A DNA stretch of 64,000 bases from Pseudomonas sp. GOM7. GTDB taxonomy: Bacteria > Pseudomonadota > Gammaproteobacteria > Pseudomonadales > Pseudomonadaceae. The stretch is taken from positions 2,170,001 through 2,234,000 of the forward strand of contig NZ_CP113519.1 in the NCBI RefSeq assembly GCF_026723825.1, given 5' to 3'. A program made the position numbers and the translations under genes. The notes beneath the pieces are model-generated. The model was not told where the DNA came from. It did no database searches and worked only from the letters and a program-made list of their open reading frames with translations. Positions 38,617 to 47,726 of this stretch are shown piece by piece; position 1 is the first letter of the stretch, and every line of letters starts with the position of its first letter.

Positions 38617-40182
38617 TCAGGCGTGGGCCGGCTGCTGTTGCTCGAAGTGGTAGCGTCCGCTGTGCAGGCTCGACGGGCCGAGGCGGGCGAACTTGATCAT
38701 CAGGTACATCTCCACCACCAGCAGCAGGCTGTAGAAGGCGATCAGTGCGGTCAGCGAGCCCCAGATATCGCCAGCCGACAGGCTGGAGGTGGACAGGTGT
38801 GTCGGCAGCACCTCACCGATGGACCAGGGCTGGCGGCCATGTTCGGCCACGTACCAGCCGGTCTGCGCGGCGATCCAGGGCAGCGGCAGGCTCCACAAGG
38901 CCCACTTGAGCAGCCAGGGTTTGCTTTCCTCGTTCTTCTTCGCCGAAGCCCAGAAGGCGCAGACGAACAGGGCCAGCATGAGGAAGCCACTGGCGACCAT
39001 GATGCGGAAGGTCCAGAACAGGCTGAACACGTCGGGAATGGTATCCAGCGCGGCCTGCTTGATCTGCTCCTCGCTGGCATCGACCACGTTCGCCGTGTAC
39101 TTCTTCAGCAGCAGGCCATAGCCCAGGTCGTTTTTCACGGCGTTGAAGGCGGCGAGGGTCTCGGCCGACTTGTCGCCGCCGCGCAGTTGCTCCAGCAACG
39201 CATAGGCTTGCATGCCATTGCGGATACGCGCCTCGTGCTCGATGAGCAGATCCTTGATGCCCTTGACCTCTTCATCCAGCGAGCGGGTGGCGATCAGGCC
39301 CAGCGCGTAGGGAATCTTCACCGCGTAGTCGGTGCGCTGCTGCTCCTGGTTGGGCAGGCCGAACAGGGTGAAGCCAGCCGGTGCCGGGTGGGTGTCCCAC
39401 TCGGCCTCGATGGCCGCCAGTTTGGTCTTCTGCACGTCGCCGATCTCGTAGCCGGACTCGTCCCCCAGGACGATCACCGAGAGGATCGAGGCCAGGCCGA
39501 AGGCCGAGGCGATGGCGAAGGAACGGCGGGCGAAGCCCAGGTCGCGCTTCTTCAGCAAGTAGTAGCTGGAGATGGCCAGGATGAAGATCGAGCCGGTGAC
39601 GTAGCCCGCCGCCACGGTATGTACGAACTTGACCTGGGCCACCGGGTTGAACAGCAGGGCGCCGAAATCGGTCAGCTCCATGCGCATGGTCTCGAAGTTG
39701 AACTCGGCGCCTACCGGGTTCTGCATCCAGCCGTTGGCGATGAGGATCCACAGCGCCGAGAGGTTCGAGCCGATCGCCACCAACCAGGTCACGCTCAGGT
39801 GTTGCAGCTTGCTCAGGCGATCCCAGCCGAAGAAGAACAGGCCGATGAAGGTGGACTCGAGGAAGAAGGCCATCAGCCCCTCGATGGCCAGCGGCGCGCC
39901 GAAGATGTCACCCACGTAATGGCTGTAGTAGGCCCAGTTGGTGCCGAACTGGAACTCCATGGTCAGCCCGGTGGTGACGCCGAGGGCGAAGTTGATGCCG
40001 AACAGCTTGCCCCAGAACTTGACCATGTCCTTATAGACCTGTTTGCCGGTCATCACGTAGACCGACTCCATGATCGCCAGGAGGAAGGACAGGCCCAGGG
40101 TCAAGGGGACGAAGATGAAGTGATACATCGCTGTCATGGCGAACTGCAGGCGTGACAGGTCGACGACTGATTCCGAGATCAT
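38617..40182 (-). CDS. cydA: Cytochrome bd ubiquinol oxidase subunit I
   Basis: A 521-residue subunit carrying haems b558, b595 and d. Candidate ligands are the His in MYHFIF (~20), a His in [14 protein letters not shown] (~186) and the Met region near 390. The GRQPW motif is present. The long Q-loop between TM6 and TM7 (~250-385, including YGLLLKKYT) marks the L-subfamily as in E. coli bd-I. The complex oxidises quinol, reduces O2 without proton pumping, and is known in E. coli to resist sulfide. It overlaps cydP by 4 bp. Confidence 0.97.
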   Translation of the reverse strand: MISESVVDLSRLQFAMTAMYHFIFVPLTLGLSFLLAIMESVYVMTGKQVYKDMVKFWGKLFGINFALGVTTGLTMEFQFGTNWAYYSHYVGDIFGAPLAIEGLMAFFLESTFIGLFFFGWDRLSKLQHLSVTWLVAIGSNLSALWILIANGWMQNPVGAEFNFETMRMELTDFGALLFNPVAQVKFVHTVAAGYVTGSIFILAISSYYLLKKRDLGFARRSFAIASAFGLASILSVIVLGDESGYEIGDVQKTKLAAIEAEWDTHPAPAGFTLFGLPNQEQQRTDYAVKIPYALGLIATRSLDEEVKGIKDLLIEHEARIRNGMQAYALLEQLRGGDKSAETLAAFNAVKNDLGYGLLLKKYTANVVDASEEQIKQAALDTIPDVFSLFWTFRIMVASGFLMLALFVCAFWASAKKNEESKPWLLKWALWSLPLPWIAAQTGWYVAEHGRQPWSIGEVLPTHLSTSSLSAGDIWGSLTALIAFYSLLLVVEMYLMIKFARLGPSSLHSGRYHFEQQQPAHA

Positions 40183-40394
40183 CTCGGTTTCTCCTCGGTG
40201 GGTAGTGAAGATGGACTGGCGGGTTGGCCGAACAGGTGAAGCTCGACGCGCTGCTGACCATCTTTCGGCACGGTTGGCTCGGTGAACCAGATGGCCTTGA
40301 TACCCAGCAGCAGGGTCAGCTTGATCAGCAGGATCACGGTGATCTCGCGGATCAGCGGGATTCGCCAGGGAGAGGTAGGTGCGCGCTCGGACAT
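40179..40394 (-). CDS. cydP: Cytochrome oxidase putative small subunit CydP
   Basis: A 71-residue single-helix protein ([20 protein letters not shown], ~15-34) with a WFTEP motif after the helix, matching the CydP family that precedes cydAB in several proteobacteria. It overlaps the cydA start by 4 bp and leads the cydPABX-ybgE operon. A CsoR-type operator-like palindrome lies 71 bp upstream. Confidence 0.85.
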   Translation of the reverse strand: MSERAPTSPWRIPLIREITVILLIKLTLLLGIKAIWFTEPTVPKDGQQRVELHLFGQPASPSSLPTEEKPR

Positions 40395-40464
40395 CTCGAC
40401 GCTCCAGGTTTGCCGGCGCTGACTCGGGGGCACCGGCAGAGTGGGTGTGTCCTAATGTTACTGG

Positions 40465-40480
40465 GTACTCATGGGGGTAT
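40465..40480 (-). promoter_or_regulatory. Candidate CsoR-family operator O1 (cyd operon)
   Basis: On the minus strand it reads ATACCCCCATGAGTAC, sharing the outer half-sites with O2-O4 (ATACYC and GRGTAY). It is the only candidate upstream of cydP. It is slightly weaker than the others, with C in place of the last T. Confidence 0.5.
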
Positions 40481-40555
40481 GTAGGTGCAGAAATTGATGC
40501 AGGTCAGAACAATGGCAATTAGCCGGAAGATTCCTGCATCCAGGCGCCATGGGAC

Positions 40556-40936
40556 TCAGTCGAAGGTTGGCAGCGTGGGGGTGAGCAACTCCCGACCGGC
40601 TGCTTGCCAGGCCTCGATGCCACCGGCCAGGGAAAGCACGTTGCGGTAACCCATTTCCCGTAGCGCGTCGGCAGCCAGGGCCGAGCGGCCACTGTTCTTG
40701 CAATAGAGCACGAGCTTGAGATCACGATTCGACAGTTGTGGATCGTTGCTCAGCTTGAACTCCAGCAGCCCGCGGAGAATGTTGACGGCCCCGGGAATGT
40801 GCGCGGCGCTGTATTCGTCCGCTTCACGCACGTCGATCAGCAGGTCGGCGTTGCGGATGGCCGCTGCGGCCTGTTGCAGATCGACTTCAGCGATACGGGC
40901 CTTGGCGGCGAGCACCAAATCATGAGCGCTTTTCAT
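40556..40936 (-). CDS. Single-domain rhodanese-like sulfurtransferase
   Basis: A 126-residue rhodanese domain. The active-site loop is YCKNSGRSA (Cys ~85), with the CH2 motif RNADLLIDVREADEY (~28-42) also visible. No signal peptide is present, so it is cytosolic. It overlaps the end of the SulP gene by 17 bp and completes a sulfide-oxidation operon, where it could move sulfane sulfur from glutathione persulfide to sulfite (giving thiosulfate) or the reverse. Confidence 0.92.
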   Translation of the reverse strand: MKSAHDLVLAAKARIAEVDLQQAAAAIRNADLLIDVREADEYSAAHIPGAVNILRGLLEFKLSNDPQLSNRDLKLVLYCKNSGRSALAADALREMGYRNVLSLAGGIEAWQAAGRELLTPTLPTFD

Positions 40937-42680
40937 GGGGATTTCCTTGCAGGGGCTGTGGTTGAGAGCAGGGCGCTGGAGCGAGCTGCCTGAGTGCCTC
41001 GAACTGGCTGATGAACACCTGGCCGCCGAAGGTCTGCAGGAAGTCGGAGCGGCGCAACTGATCCATCACCGGGCCCTTGACCTCGGACAGATGCAGTTGC
41101 ACACCGGCTGCATGCAGGCGCTCGGCTATGGTTTGCAGCGAATCCAGGGCGCTGGCATCGATCAGGTTGACCCCCGAGCACATCAGCACCAGGTGGCGCA
41201 CCTGCGGCCGGTTGGCAACCAGCTCGCCGATGCGCTCTTCCAGGTAACGGGCATTGGGGAAGTACAGGCTTTCGTCGACGCGCAGCGACAGCACGCTGGG
41301 TGACTCGATCACGGCGAAGCGCTCGACGTTGCGAAAGTGCTCGCTGCCTGGCACCTGGCCGACCACGGCGATATGCGGCTGGCTGGTGCGCCAGAGAAAC
41401 AGCAGCAGCGACAGGCCGACGCCGAGCAGGATGCCGGCCTCGACGCCGATCAGCAGCACGCCGAGCAGCGTGGCGATCTGCGCGGCGCCGTCCTGGGGTG
41501 AATAGCGCCAGGTATGCCGGAGTGACTTGAGGTCGACCAGGCTGAGCACGGCGACGATGATGGTGGCGGCCAGCACGGCTTGTGGCAGGTCGTGCAGCAG
41601 CGGGGTCAGCAGCAATACGCTGAGGCCGATGCCCAGGGCGGTGAATACCCCGGCCATGGGCGTCTGCGCGCCGGCATCATAGTTGACCACCGAGCGGGCG
41701 AAGCCACCGGTGACCGGAAAGCCACCGCTGAACGCCGCGCTGATGTTCGCCGCGCCGAGGCCGAGCAGTTCGTTGTCCGGCCCGATGCGTTGGCGACGCT
41801 TGGCGGCCAGGGTCTGGCCGACCGATACCGATTCGACGAACCCCACCAGGCTGATCAGCAGCGCCGCCGGCAGCAGTTGCATGGCCAGGTCGAAATCCAG
41901 CATGGGCAGGGTCAGTCCAGGCAGGCCCTGGGGCACCACACCGACTACCTTGACCCCGGCTTGCTCCAGTTGCAGCAGGGCGACAGCGGCAATGGCCACG
42001 ATGATCGCCAGCACCGGCCCGGCCTTGGCCAGGTTGCCCGCCAGTTGTGGCGACAGGCCAAAGCCTTGCAGCAAGGGCTTGAGCCGGGCTCTGGCCCACC
42101 ACAGCCAGGCAAGGCTGAGGGCGCCGATAAGCAGGGTCGGCCCGTGTGTCTGTGGCAACGCCTGGAAGAGCTGTGGCAGCAGGTGCGGCAGGTTCTCCCC
42201 GGACGCCGAGACGCCGAGCAGGTGCTTGAGCTGGCCAACGGCGATGAGAATGCCCGAGGCGCTGATGAAACCGGACACCACCGGGTGGCTGAGAAAGTTG
42301 GCGAGAAAGCCCAGGCGCAGCATGGCCATGGCCGTCAGCAGCAGGCCGCTGAGCAGGGCCAGGAGCATGGCGGCGCCGACGTATTGCGCACTGCCCGCGG
42401 GGAACAGCGGGGCGAGGGCGGCGGCGGTCATCAGCGACACCACCGCCACCGGGCCCACCGCCAGGGTGCGACTGGAACCGAACAGGGCATAGGCCAGCAG
42501 CGGCAGGATGCTGGCATACAGGCCGGTCACCGGCGGCAGGCCGGCCAGCATGGCGTAGGCCAGGCTCTGAGGAATCAGCATCAGGGTGACGATCAGCGCG
42601 GCGAGGCCATCCTGTGCCGCGCTGCTGCGATCATAGCGTCGCCCCCAGTCCAGGCAGGGCAGCCAGTGACTCAATTTCAT
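40920..42680 (-). CDS. SulP-family anion transporter (SLC26 type)
   Basis: A 586-residue transporter. The membrane domain (~20-430) starts with the family pattern GLAALIVTLMLIPQSLAYAMLAGLPPVTGLYAS (a region at ~23-55), and a C-terminal STAS domain follows (~440-555). SulP members carry sulfate, bicarbonate or other anions. In this operon, between SQR and rhodanese, movement of sulfate, sulfite or thiosulfate is the likely job, but direction is unknown. The ATG overlaps the SQR-fusion stop by 4 bp. Confidence 0.88.
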   Translation of the reverse strand: MKLSHWLPCLDWGRRYDRSSAAQDGLAALIVTLMLIPQSLAYAMLAGLPPVTGLYASILPLLAYALFGSSRTLAVGPVAVVSLMTAAALAPLFPAGSAQYVGAAMLLALLSGLLLTAMAMLRLGFLANFLSHPVVSGFISASGILIAVGQLKHLLGVSASGENLPHLLPQLFQALPQTHGPTLLIGALSLAWLWWARARLKPLLQGFGLSPQLAGNLAKAGPVLAIIVAIAAVALLQLEQAGVKVVGVVPQGLPGLTLPMLDFDLAMQLLPAALLISLVGFVESVSVGQTLAAKRRQRIGPDNELLGLGAANISAAFSGGFPVTGGFARSVVNYDAGAQTPMAGVFTALGIGLSVLLLTPLLHDLPQAVLAATIIVAVLSLVDLKSLRHTWRYSPQDGAAQIATLLGVLLIGVEAGILLGVGLSLLLFLWRTSQPHIAVVGQVPGSEHFRNVERFAVIESPSVLSLRVDESLYFPNARYLEERIGELVANRPQVRHLVLMCSGVNLIDASALDSLQTIAERLHAAGVQLHLSEVKGPVMDQLRRSDFLQTFGGQVFISQFEALRQLAPAPCSQPQPLQGNPHEKRS

Positions 42681-44416
42681 TTCTGCTCCTTGCCGAAATC
42701 GCAGGCTGCAGGGGCTTCGACCGCCAGTGGCTGGTGGGGCAGGCGCTTGGGCTCGGCCAGCCATTCACGGCCACGCAGCATCAGGTCGAAGTAGATGCTC
42801 GGCATCATCCGCACCTTGAGATCCCAGGCCAGGCGCCGTGGCACCGCCGGATCCAGCGGAAAGGTGGGCAGCAGCTTGCCGCCATAGCCGAACTCGGCCA
42901 GCACCACCTTGCCTCGTTCGACGGTCAGGGGGCAGGAGCCATAACCATCGTAGATCGCTTGCGGGCCCTTGCCGGCCAACACGGCGAGGACATTCTCGGC
43001 CACTACCGGGGCCTGCTTGCGCACCGCTGCGGCAGTCTTGGCGTTAGGGGCGGCGCACACGTCGCCGAGGCTGAAGACGTTGCCGAAGCGCGGGTGGCGC
43101 AGGGTTTCGTGATCGGCCTCGACCCAGCCGTCGGCGCCGCCCAGGGGGCTCTGACGGATGAACTCCGGCGGTCGTTGTGGGGGCACGGCGTGAAGCATGT
43201 CGAAGGCTTCTTCGATGGTCTTGCTTGCGCCGCTGGCATCGGTCTGCTTGAACCAGGCGCGCTGCGCCGGGCCATCGACGGCGATCAGGTTGGTGTTGAA
43301 GTTGAGCTGTGCGCCATAGCGTTCGACATACTGCATCAGCGGCGGCACGAAGGTGGGCACGCCGAACAGCACGGCACCGGCCGAACAGAACTCGACATCG
43401 ATCTGCGGCAGCACGCCTTGCTTCAGCCACCAGTCGCAGGACAGGTAGAGGGCTTTCTGCGGTGCGCCGGCGCATTTGATCGGCATGGGCGGCTGGGTGA
43501 ACAGCGCGCGGCCCTTGCGCAGGTTCTGCACCAGTTGCCAGGTGTAGGGCGCCAGCTCGAACTGATAATTGGACGTTACGCCATGTTTGCCGAGGCTTTC
43601 CTTGAGGCCTTCGACGCCGTCCCAGTGCAGGCTCAGACCGGGGCATACGATCAGGGCGCGGTAGTTGATCCGGTTGCCATCTTCCAGCACCACGCGCTGC
43701 TGCTCCGGCTCGAAGCCGGCCACGGCCGCGCGAATCCAGTGTGCGCCGTGGGGGATGCAGCGCGCCATCGGCCGTTCGGTGCGGGCACGGTCGAAGACGC
43801 CGGCGCCCACCAGTGTCCAGCCCGGCTGGTAATAGTGCTGATCGCGAGGTTCGATCACCGCGATGCGCAGTTCGGCGTTGCGCTTGAGTAGGCTGGCGGT
43901 TACCGCGCAACCAGCCGCGCCACCGCCGACCACCACCACATCGTAGCGCTGGGTTGGTGTGCTGCTGGTGGCCGGCTGAACGGTTGGCGCCTGCTGCCAG
44001 CGCTGCTCCAGGCGCGGCAGCAGGCCAACGAGGTCGTAACCCTGCTCGTGGGCAGTGCTGAGCAATACCACGGGGTCAAGGTGATGTGCCTCGCTCAGCG
44101 CCCAGAGACTGGTGGAGCGTGTGCCGGTACGGCAGAACGCCAGCAGCGGGCCCCTTGCCTGGTCGAGCAGGTTGCTGAAGGCATCCACGTCTGCGTCGCT
44201 GATCTGCCCGGAAACCACCGGCAGGTAGTAGTACTCCAGGCCGCTGGCCTGGGCGGCGGCGGCCATCTCTTCCGAGCTGGGCTGGCCTTCCCCCTCGCCG
44301 TCGGGGCGATTGTTGATCACGCTGCGAAAACCGGCGGCGGCCAGTGTGCCCATGTCTGCCGGTTGTAACTGCGCGGCCACTGCGATGAATGGCGTCAGGC
44401 GCTTGAGCGAGTCCAT
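42677..44416 (-). CDS. Fusion: DUF442 phosphatase-like domain + sulfide:quinone oxidoreductase-type flavoprotein
   Basis: A 579-residue two-domain protein. Residues ~1-110 form a DUF442/BLH-type protein-tyrosine-phosphatase-like domain with the P-loop FCRTGTRS (Cys ~94). After a Gln/Thr/Pro-rich linker, residues ~157-579 form a FAD/NAD(P) oxidoreductase with the dinucleotide motif VVVGGGAAGCAV (~160-171), a second motif near FSLGDVCAAPN and conserved cysteines (VCPG, IKCAG). The flavoprotein half resembles SQR, which oxidises sulfide to a persulfide and reduces quinone. It sits 10 bp after a persulfide dioxygenase. A membrane-surface location is inferred. Confidence 0.88.
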   Translation of the reverse strand: MDSLKRLTPFIAVAAQLQPADMGTLAAAGFRSVINNRPDGEGEGQPSSEEMAAAAQASGLEYYYLPVVSGQISDADVDAFSNLLDQARGPLLAFCRTGTRSTSLWALSEAHHLDPVVLLSTAHEQGYDLVGLLPRLEQRWQQAPTVQPATSSTPTQRYDVVVVGGGAAGCAVTASLLKRNAELRIAVIEPRDQHYYQPGWTLVGAGVFDRARTERPMARCIPHGAHWIRAAVAGFEPEQQRVVLEDGNRINYRALIVCPGLSLHWDGVEGLKESLGKHGVTSNYQFELAPYTWQLVQNLRKGRALFTQPPMPIKCAGAPQKALYLSCDWWLKQGVLPQIDVEFCSAGAVLFGVPTFVPPLMQYVERYGAQLNFNTNLIAVDGPAQRAWFKQTDASGASKTIEEAFDMLHAVPPQRPPEFIRQSPLGGADGWVEADHETLRHPRFGNVFSLGDVCAAPNAKTAAAVRKQAPVVAENVLAVLAGKGPQAIYDGYGSCPLTVERGKVVLAEFGYGGKLLPTFPLDPAVPRRLAWDLKVRMMPSIYFDLMLRGREWLAEPKRLPHQPLAVEAPAACDFGKEQK

Positions 44417-44426
44417 GGCGATGACC

Positions 44427-45290
44427 TCAGAGCACGTCGAGGGGAATCTTCAGGTAGCGGGTGCCGTTGTCTTCGGCCGGTGGCAGTTGCCCTGCGCGCA
44501 TGTTGACCTGCACCGAGGGCAGGATCAGGGTCGGCATGCCCAGGGTGGCGTCGCGTTCATGGCGCATGGCGACGAAGCTCGCTTCATCGATGCCCTGGTG
44601 CACGTGCACGTTGTGCGCGCGCTCCTCTGCCACCGTGGTCTGGTAGCGGAAGTCGTCGCGGCCTGGTGCCTTGTAGTCATGGCACATGAACAGGCGGGTT
44701 TCGTCGGGCAGGGCGAAGAGCTTCTGGATCGACTGGAACAGGACATGAGCATCGCCGCCCGGGAAGTCGCAGCGCGCGGTGCCGTAGTCGGGCATGAACA
44801 GGGTGTCGCCAACGAAACCGGCGTCGCCGATCAGGTAGGTCATACAGGCTGGGGTATGGCCGGGGGTGTGAATGGCGCTGGCGTGCAGCTCGCCAATGCG
44901 GAAGGTATCGCCATCGTGGAACAGATGATCGAACTGGCTGCCGTCGGTGGCGAATTCGCTGCCGGCGTTGAACAGTTTGCCGAAGGTGTTCTGAACCACG
45001 GTGATGTGCTCACCGATACCCAGCTTGCCGCCCAGTTCGCGCTTGAGGTAAGGCGCGGCGGACAGGTGATCGGCATGTACGTGAGTTTCCAGCAGCCACT
45101 CGACGTGCAGGCCGCGTTGCTTGACGAAGGCGACGATGCGCTCGGCGCTGGTGTGCGAGGTGCGCCCGGAGGCCGGGTCGTAATCCAGCACCGAGTCGAC
45201 GATGGCGCAGTGCTGCGTGGCAGGATCGATGACGACGTAGCTGTAGGTGTAAGTGGCAGGATCGAAGAATTCGACGACATCGGGGCGCAT
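44427..45290 (-). CDS. Persulfide dioxygenase (ETHE1/BLH-like metallo-beta-lactamase fold)
   Basis: A 287-residue MBL-fold protein. Metal-binding motifs are THVHADHL (~69-76), the His in HTPGHTPACM and the Asp in FVGDTLF. Together with the long C-terminal half this matches the persulfide dioxygenase (PDO/Blh) group, which oxidises glutathione persulfide to sulfite. I use the ATG preceded by AGGAG, 7 bases upstream, rather than the TTG two codons earlier. It leads the PDO-SQR-SulP-rhodanese operon, with an operator-like palindrome 18 bp upstream of the start. Confidence 0.9.
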   Translation of the reverse strand: MRPDVVEFFDPATYTYSYVVIDPATQHCAIVDSVLDYDPASGRTSHTSAERIVAFVKQRGLHVEWLLETHVHADHLSAAPYLKRELGGKLGIGEHITVVQNTFGKLFNAGSEFATDGSQFDHLFHDGDTFRIGELHASAIHTPGHTPACMTYLIGDAGFVGDTLFMPDYGTARCDFPGGDAHVLFQSIQKLFALPDETRLFMCHDYKAPGRDDFRYQTTVAEERAHNVHVHQGIDEASFVAMRHERDATLGMPTLILPSVQVNMRAGQLPPAEDNGTRYLKIPLDVL

Positions 45291-45307
45291 GATCAATCTC
45301 CTCTCAT

Positions 45308-45323
45308 ATACCCGTGGGAGTAT
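45308..45323 (-). promoter_or_regulatory. Candidate CsoR-family operator O2 (sulfide oxidation operon)
   Basis: Minus-strand ATACTCCCACGGGTAT is a near-palindrome, 18 bp upstream of the persulfide dioxygenase ATG. A 14-bp block AATACAGTTAAGCT (minus strand, 45337-45350) lies 13 bp further upstream and is repeated identically, at the same distance, beside O3. Confidence 0.68.
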
Positions 45324-45493
45324 TCAATTAAGATTTAGCTTAACTGTATTTTTTGTTCTATGCATAGATTTATATGGAATATACGGCGAGCACGTTGCAC
45401 GCACTCGCCATATGCGTGGCGTGCGGAGCTGGTGGCTGTCTGATCATCGCGTCGAGGCTTCATTGGCGGCTGCGTCATGTGCGTGAGAGGCGG

Positions 45494-46090
45494 CTAGTGC
45501 GGCTCCTCCCAGCCGCTGAGCATCGCGCGGATATGTGCCAGCGGCGTGTGCCCAGTGGTGGTCAGGTAGATATGCACGATCAGGAAGATCAGCATCATGA
45601 AGGCCGCTAAAGTATGCGTCAGGGCTACCTGTTCCAGGCCCAGCCAGTCAGGCAGGTAGGGTTTTACGCTGCCCCAGAACAGGTAAAGCAGACCGCTGGC
45701 CCAGATCAGTGGGTTGATCAACAGCAGTACGCCCAGGTAGGCGATGCGCTGCAAGGGGTTGTGCTTGCGTTCGCGGGTCACCTTGTAAGGGTGCGGTGCC
45801 CCGGTGAAGATGCCGTGCGCATAATAGAGCGCCACCCTTTGGATATTGGCCAGGGTCGGGATGTACTGCCGCCACTGGCCGGTGGTGAAGTGCCAGAAGA
45901 TGGCGAATACCCACAGGGTGATCAGCAGCCAGGCGGCGATTTCATGCACCTCTACCGCGCTACGAAAGTCGAGCAGGGCATGGCTGCCGTGGATGGCGAA
46001 GCCGCTGAACAGCAAGGTGATGATCAGCAGGGCCTGCGACCAGTGCCAGAAGCGCTCGAAGCGGGTGAACAGATAGAGACGCTCGCTCAT
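45494..46090 (-). CDS. Cytochrome b/b6-domain membrane subunit
   Basis: A 198-residue di-haem cytochrome b of the hydrogenase/thiosulfate-reductase type with four to five helices. Candidate haem-ligand histidines are in RFWHWSQALL (~16), VHEIAAWLL (~49), AIFWHFT (~65) and VHIYLTTTGH. It directly follows the octaheme cytochrome gene (1 bp gap), so it is most likely the quinone-linked membrane anchor that passes electrons between the quinone pool and that cytochrome. It is the last gene of its operon. Confidence 0.85.
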   Translation of the reverse strand: MSERLYLFTRFERFWHWSQALLIITLLFSGFAIHGSHALLDFRSAVEVHEIAAWLLITLWVFAIFWHFTTGQWRQYIPTLANIQRVALYYAHGIFTGAPHPYKVTRERKHNPLQRIAYLGVLLLINPLIWASGLLYLFWGSVKPYLPDWLGLEQVALTHTLAAFMMLIFLIVHIYLTTTGHTPLAHIRAMLSGWEEPH

Positions 46091-46091
46091 C

Positions 46092-47675
46092 TCAGGATCT
46101 CCTTCTGCGCTGGTAGGCGGCGATGCGCAGCGCACCGTGGAGCGACACGCCAAGCAAGGCGAGGCCTGCAAGGCTGAAGCCGAGGGTATCGAGCAGCACA
46201 TGGCGATCCTTGCCTGGCAGCCAGATGCCCGGCACGGCGGCCAGGCGTGCCTGGCGGGAGTGGCACTGCACGCAATCGAGTGCCTGCTCCTTGGGCGCGA
46301 CCATATGGGTGATGGGCCACAGCATGCGGGTATCGACGAAGCCGAAATGACCGCTGTAGGGCGAGCCTGTGGCATCGGCGCCGGCCTGCAGCGCCTTGGC
46401 CCAGTCGAAGTTGTACCAGAAGGCCGTATCGTCGGGCACGGCAATATGGGGTACCAACAGGGTATTGAGTACCTGATCGTAGGGCTGGCGACTGTGGAAG
46501 GTCTTCACTGGCCAGATGCGCGAATCCGCTGCGCCGGGCGTGCCATGGAAGACGTTGATCGGCACGCGCTCGCTCGGGTCGATTCGGCTATCCGGCTGCA
46601 CATAGGTGACCGTGCCATCGAACCAGACATAGTCGGGCACCAGGTTCTCGCCGAGGACGAAGTCGCCCTTGCGGCTGTCGTAGATCAGGTGGCCATTGGC
46701 GTCCCAGGTCTGGAATGGTTTGCCGGCGCCATCCAGCTTGCCGGCAGTGGACCAGTCCCAGGCCATCTTGGTCGGCACACCGCCACGGGCGAAGGTTGGA
46801 ATGTGGCAGCTCTGGCAGGCCAGAGTGCGGCTGTGGTCGTTGAGCCGCCCGGCATGCAGTAGGGTGCCTTGATGCGGGCGCTCGCCGTGGCAGGCCTGGC
46901 AGGTGGACGGGTTGCGGGTGCTGCGTTCGCCACGCAGGAGCGCTGCGTGCGGATCGGTGGCGGTCACGCTGATGCGGCTGCCGGCGATCTGGTGCTGATC
47001 GGACACATGGCAGGTGGAGCAACTGAAGTCGGGGCCGGCCCGGCTCATGTGCACGTCCAGGCTGCGTGGCGGGTCGTTCAGTGAGGAGTCGAGATCACCG
47101 TGCTTGACGCCGTCGCCGCCACCGCCGTAGTAGTGGCAGGCACCGCAGCTCTGGCGTGAGGTGGCGCCGATGTTGCGTGCCACGATGGCCAGATCCACCG
47201 GATCGACGAATGTTCCCGAGCCTGGGGACGTCTCGCTGCGAACCAGGGGCGGATGGCCGGCCAGGCCCGCGAGCTTCAGGTAATTGCCGGTGTTGTGGCA
47301 GGCCAGGCAGTCGACCTTGCTCTGGTCGCTGAAGTCGAAACTTGCATCCTGCCAGCCGTAGCCGACGTGGCAGGACTGGCAGAACGCCTCGTTGGAGCGA
47401 TCACCGATGCAGAAGCCGTTGATCATGGTCTTCTTGCCCAGGCGCTGGCCGGTGTCCGGGTTGATGTAGTCCCAGGTCCAGTGACGGCTGGCCATCACCT
47501 GCTTGGCCGCCTCGGTGTGGCAGCCGAGGCAGGCACGGGTGACGTCCTCACCGCTGGCGAATGGCCCCTGCAGCTCCTTGAAGCGGCCATGGTCGGCGGT
47601 GGCGGCCAGCGCCGGGCCGGGCAGCAGCAGAAGCAGGCAGATGAACCCAGCGCTTGCCCGCCGTGAACCGTTCAT
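46092..47675 (-). CDS. Octaheme c-type cytochrome, tetrathionate reductase (Otr) family
   Basis: A 527-residue periplasmic cytochrome. A signal peptide ends at GPALAATA (~25). Exactly eight CxxCH haem sites are visible (CLGCH, CQSCH, CLACH, CGACH, CSTCH, CQACH, CQSCH, CVQCH), and one C-terminal membrane helix (DTLGFSLAGLALLGVSLHGAL) would anchor it. This matches the Shewanella Otr family, able to reduce tetrathionate, nitrite and hydroxylamine in vitro; the in vivo reaction is uncertain. I use the ATG preceded by GGGAGG. A cytochrome b partner follows. Confidence 0.9.
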   Translation of the reverse strand: MNGSRRASAGFICLLLLLPGPALAATADHGRFKELQGPFASGEDVTRACLGCHTEAAKQVMASRHWTWDYINPDTGQRLGKKTMINGFCIGDRSNEAFCQSCHVGYGWQDASFDFSDQSKVDCLACHNTGNYLKLAGLAGHPPLVRSETSPGSGTFVDPVDLAIVARNIGATSRQSCGACHYYGGGGDGVKHGDLDSSLNDPPRSLDVHMSRAGPDFSCSTCHVSDQHQIAGSRISVTATDPHAALLRGERSTRNPSTCQACHGERPHQGTLLHAGRLNDHSRTLACQSCHIPTFARGGVPTKMAWDWSTAGKLDGAGKPFQTWDANGHLIYDSRKGDFVLGENLVPDYVWFDGTVTYVQPDSRIDPSERVPINVFHGTPGAADSRIWPVKTFHSRQPYDQVLNTLLVPHIAVPDDTAFWYNFDWAKALQAGADATGSPYSGHFGFVDTRMLWPITHMVAPKEQALDCVQCHSRQARLAAVPGIWLPGKDRHVLLDTLGFSLAGLALLGVSLHGALRIAAYQRRRRS

Positions 47676-47726
47676 AAGCACCTCCCGCTCTCGGTTGTCA
47701 ATGTGCCCTTGGCCTGTGTCGCCGGA

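Noticed and set aside
38605..40155. A 516-codon open frame antisense to cydA
   Set aside because: CydA is unmistakable on the minus strand; the antisense product is His/Gln-rich low-complexity typical of GC-rich shadows.
40494..40507. Anr/FNR-like box (TTGAT-N4-GTCAG) upstream of cydP
   Set aside because: Only one half-site is perfect, and its position relative to a plausible promoter does not fit the usual -41.5; possible but not supported enough to annotate.
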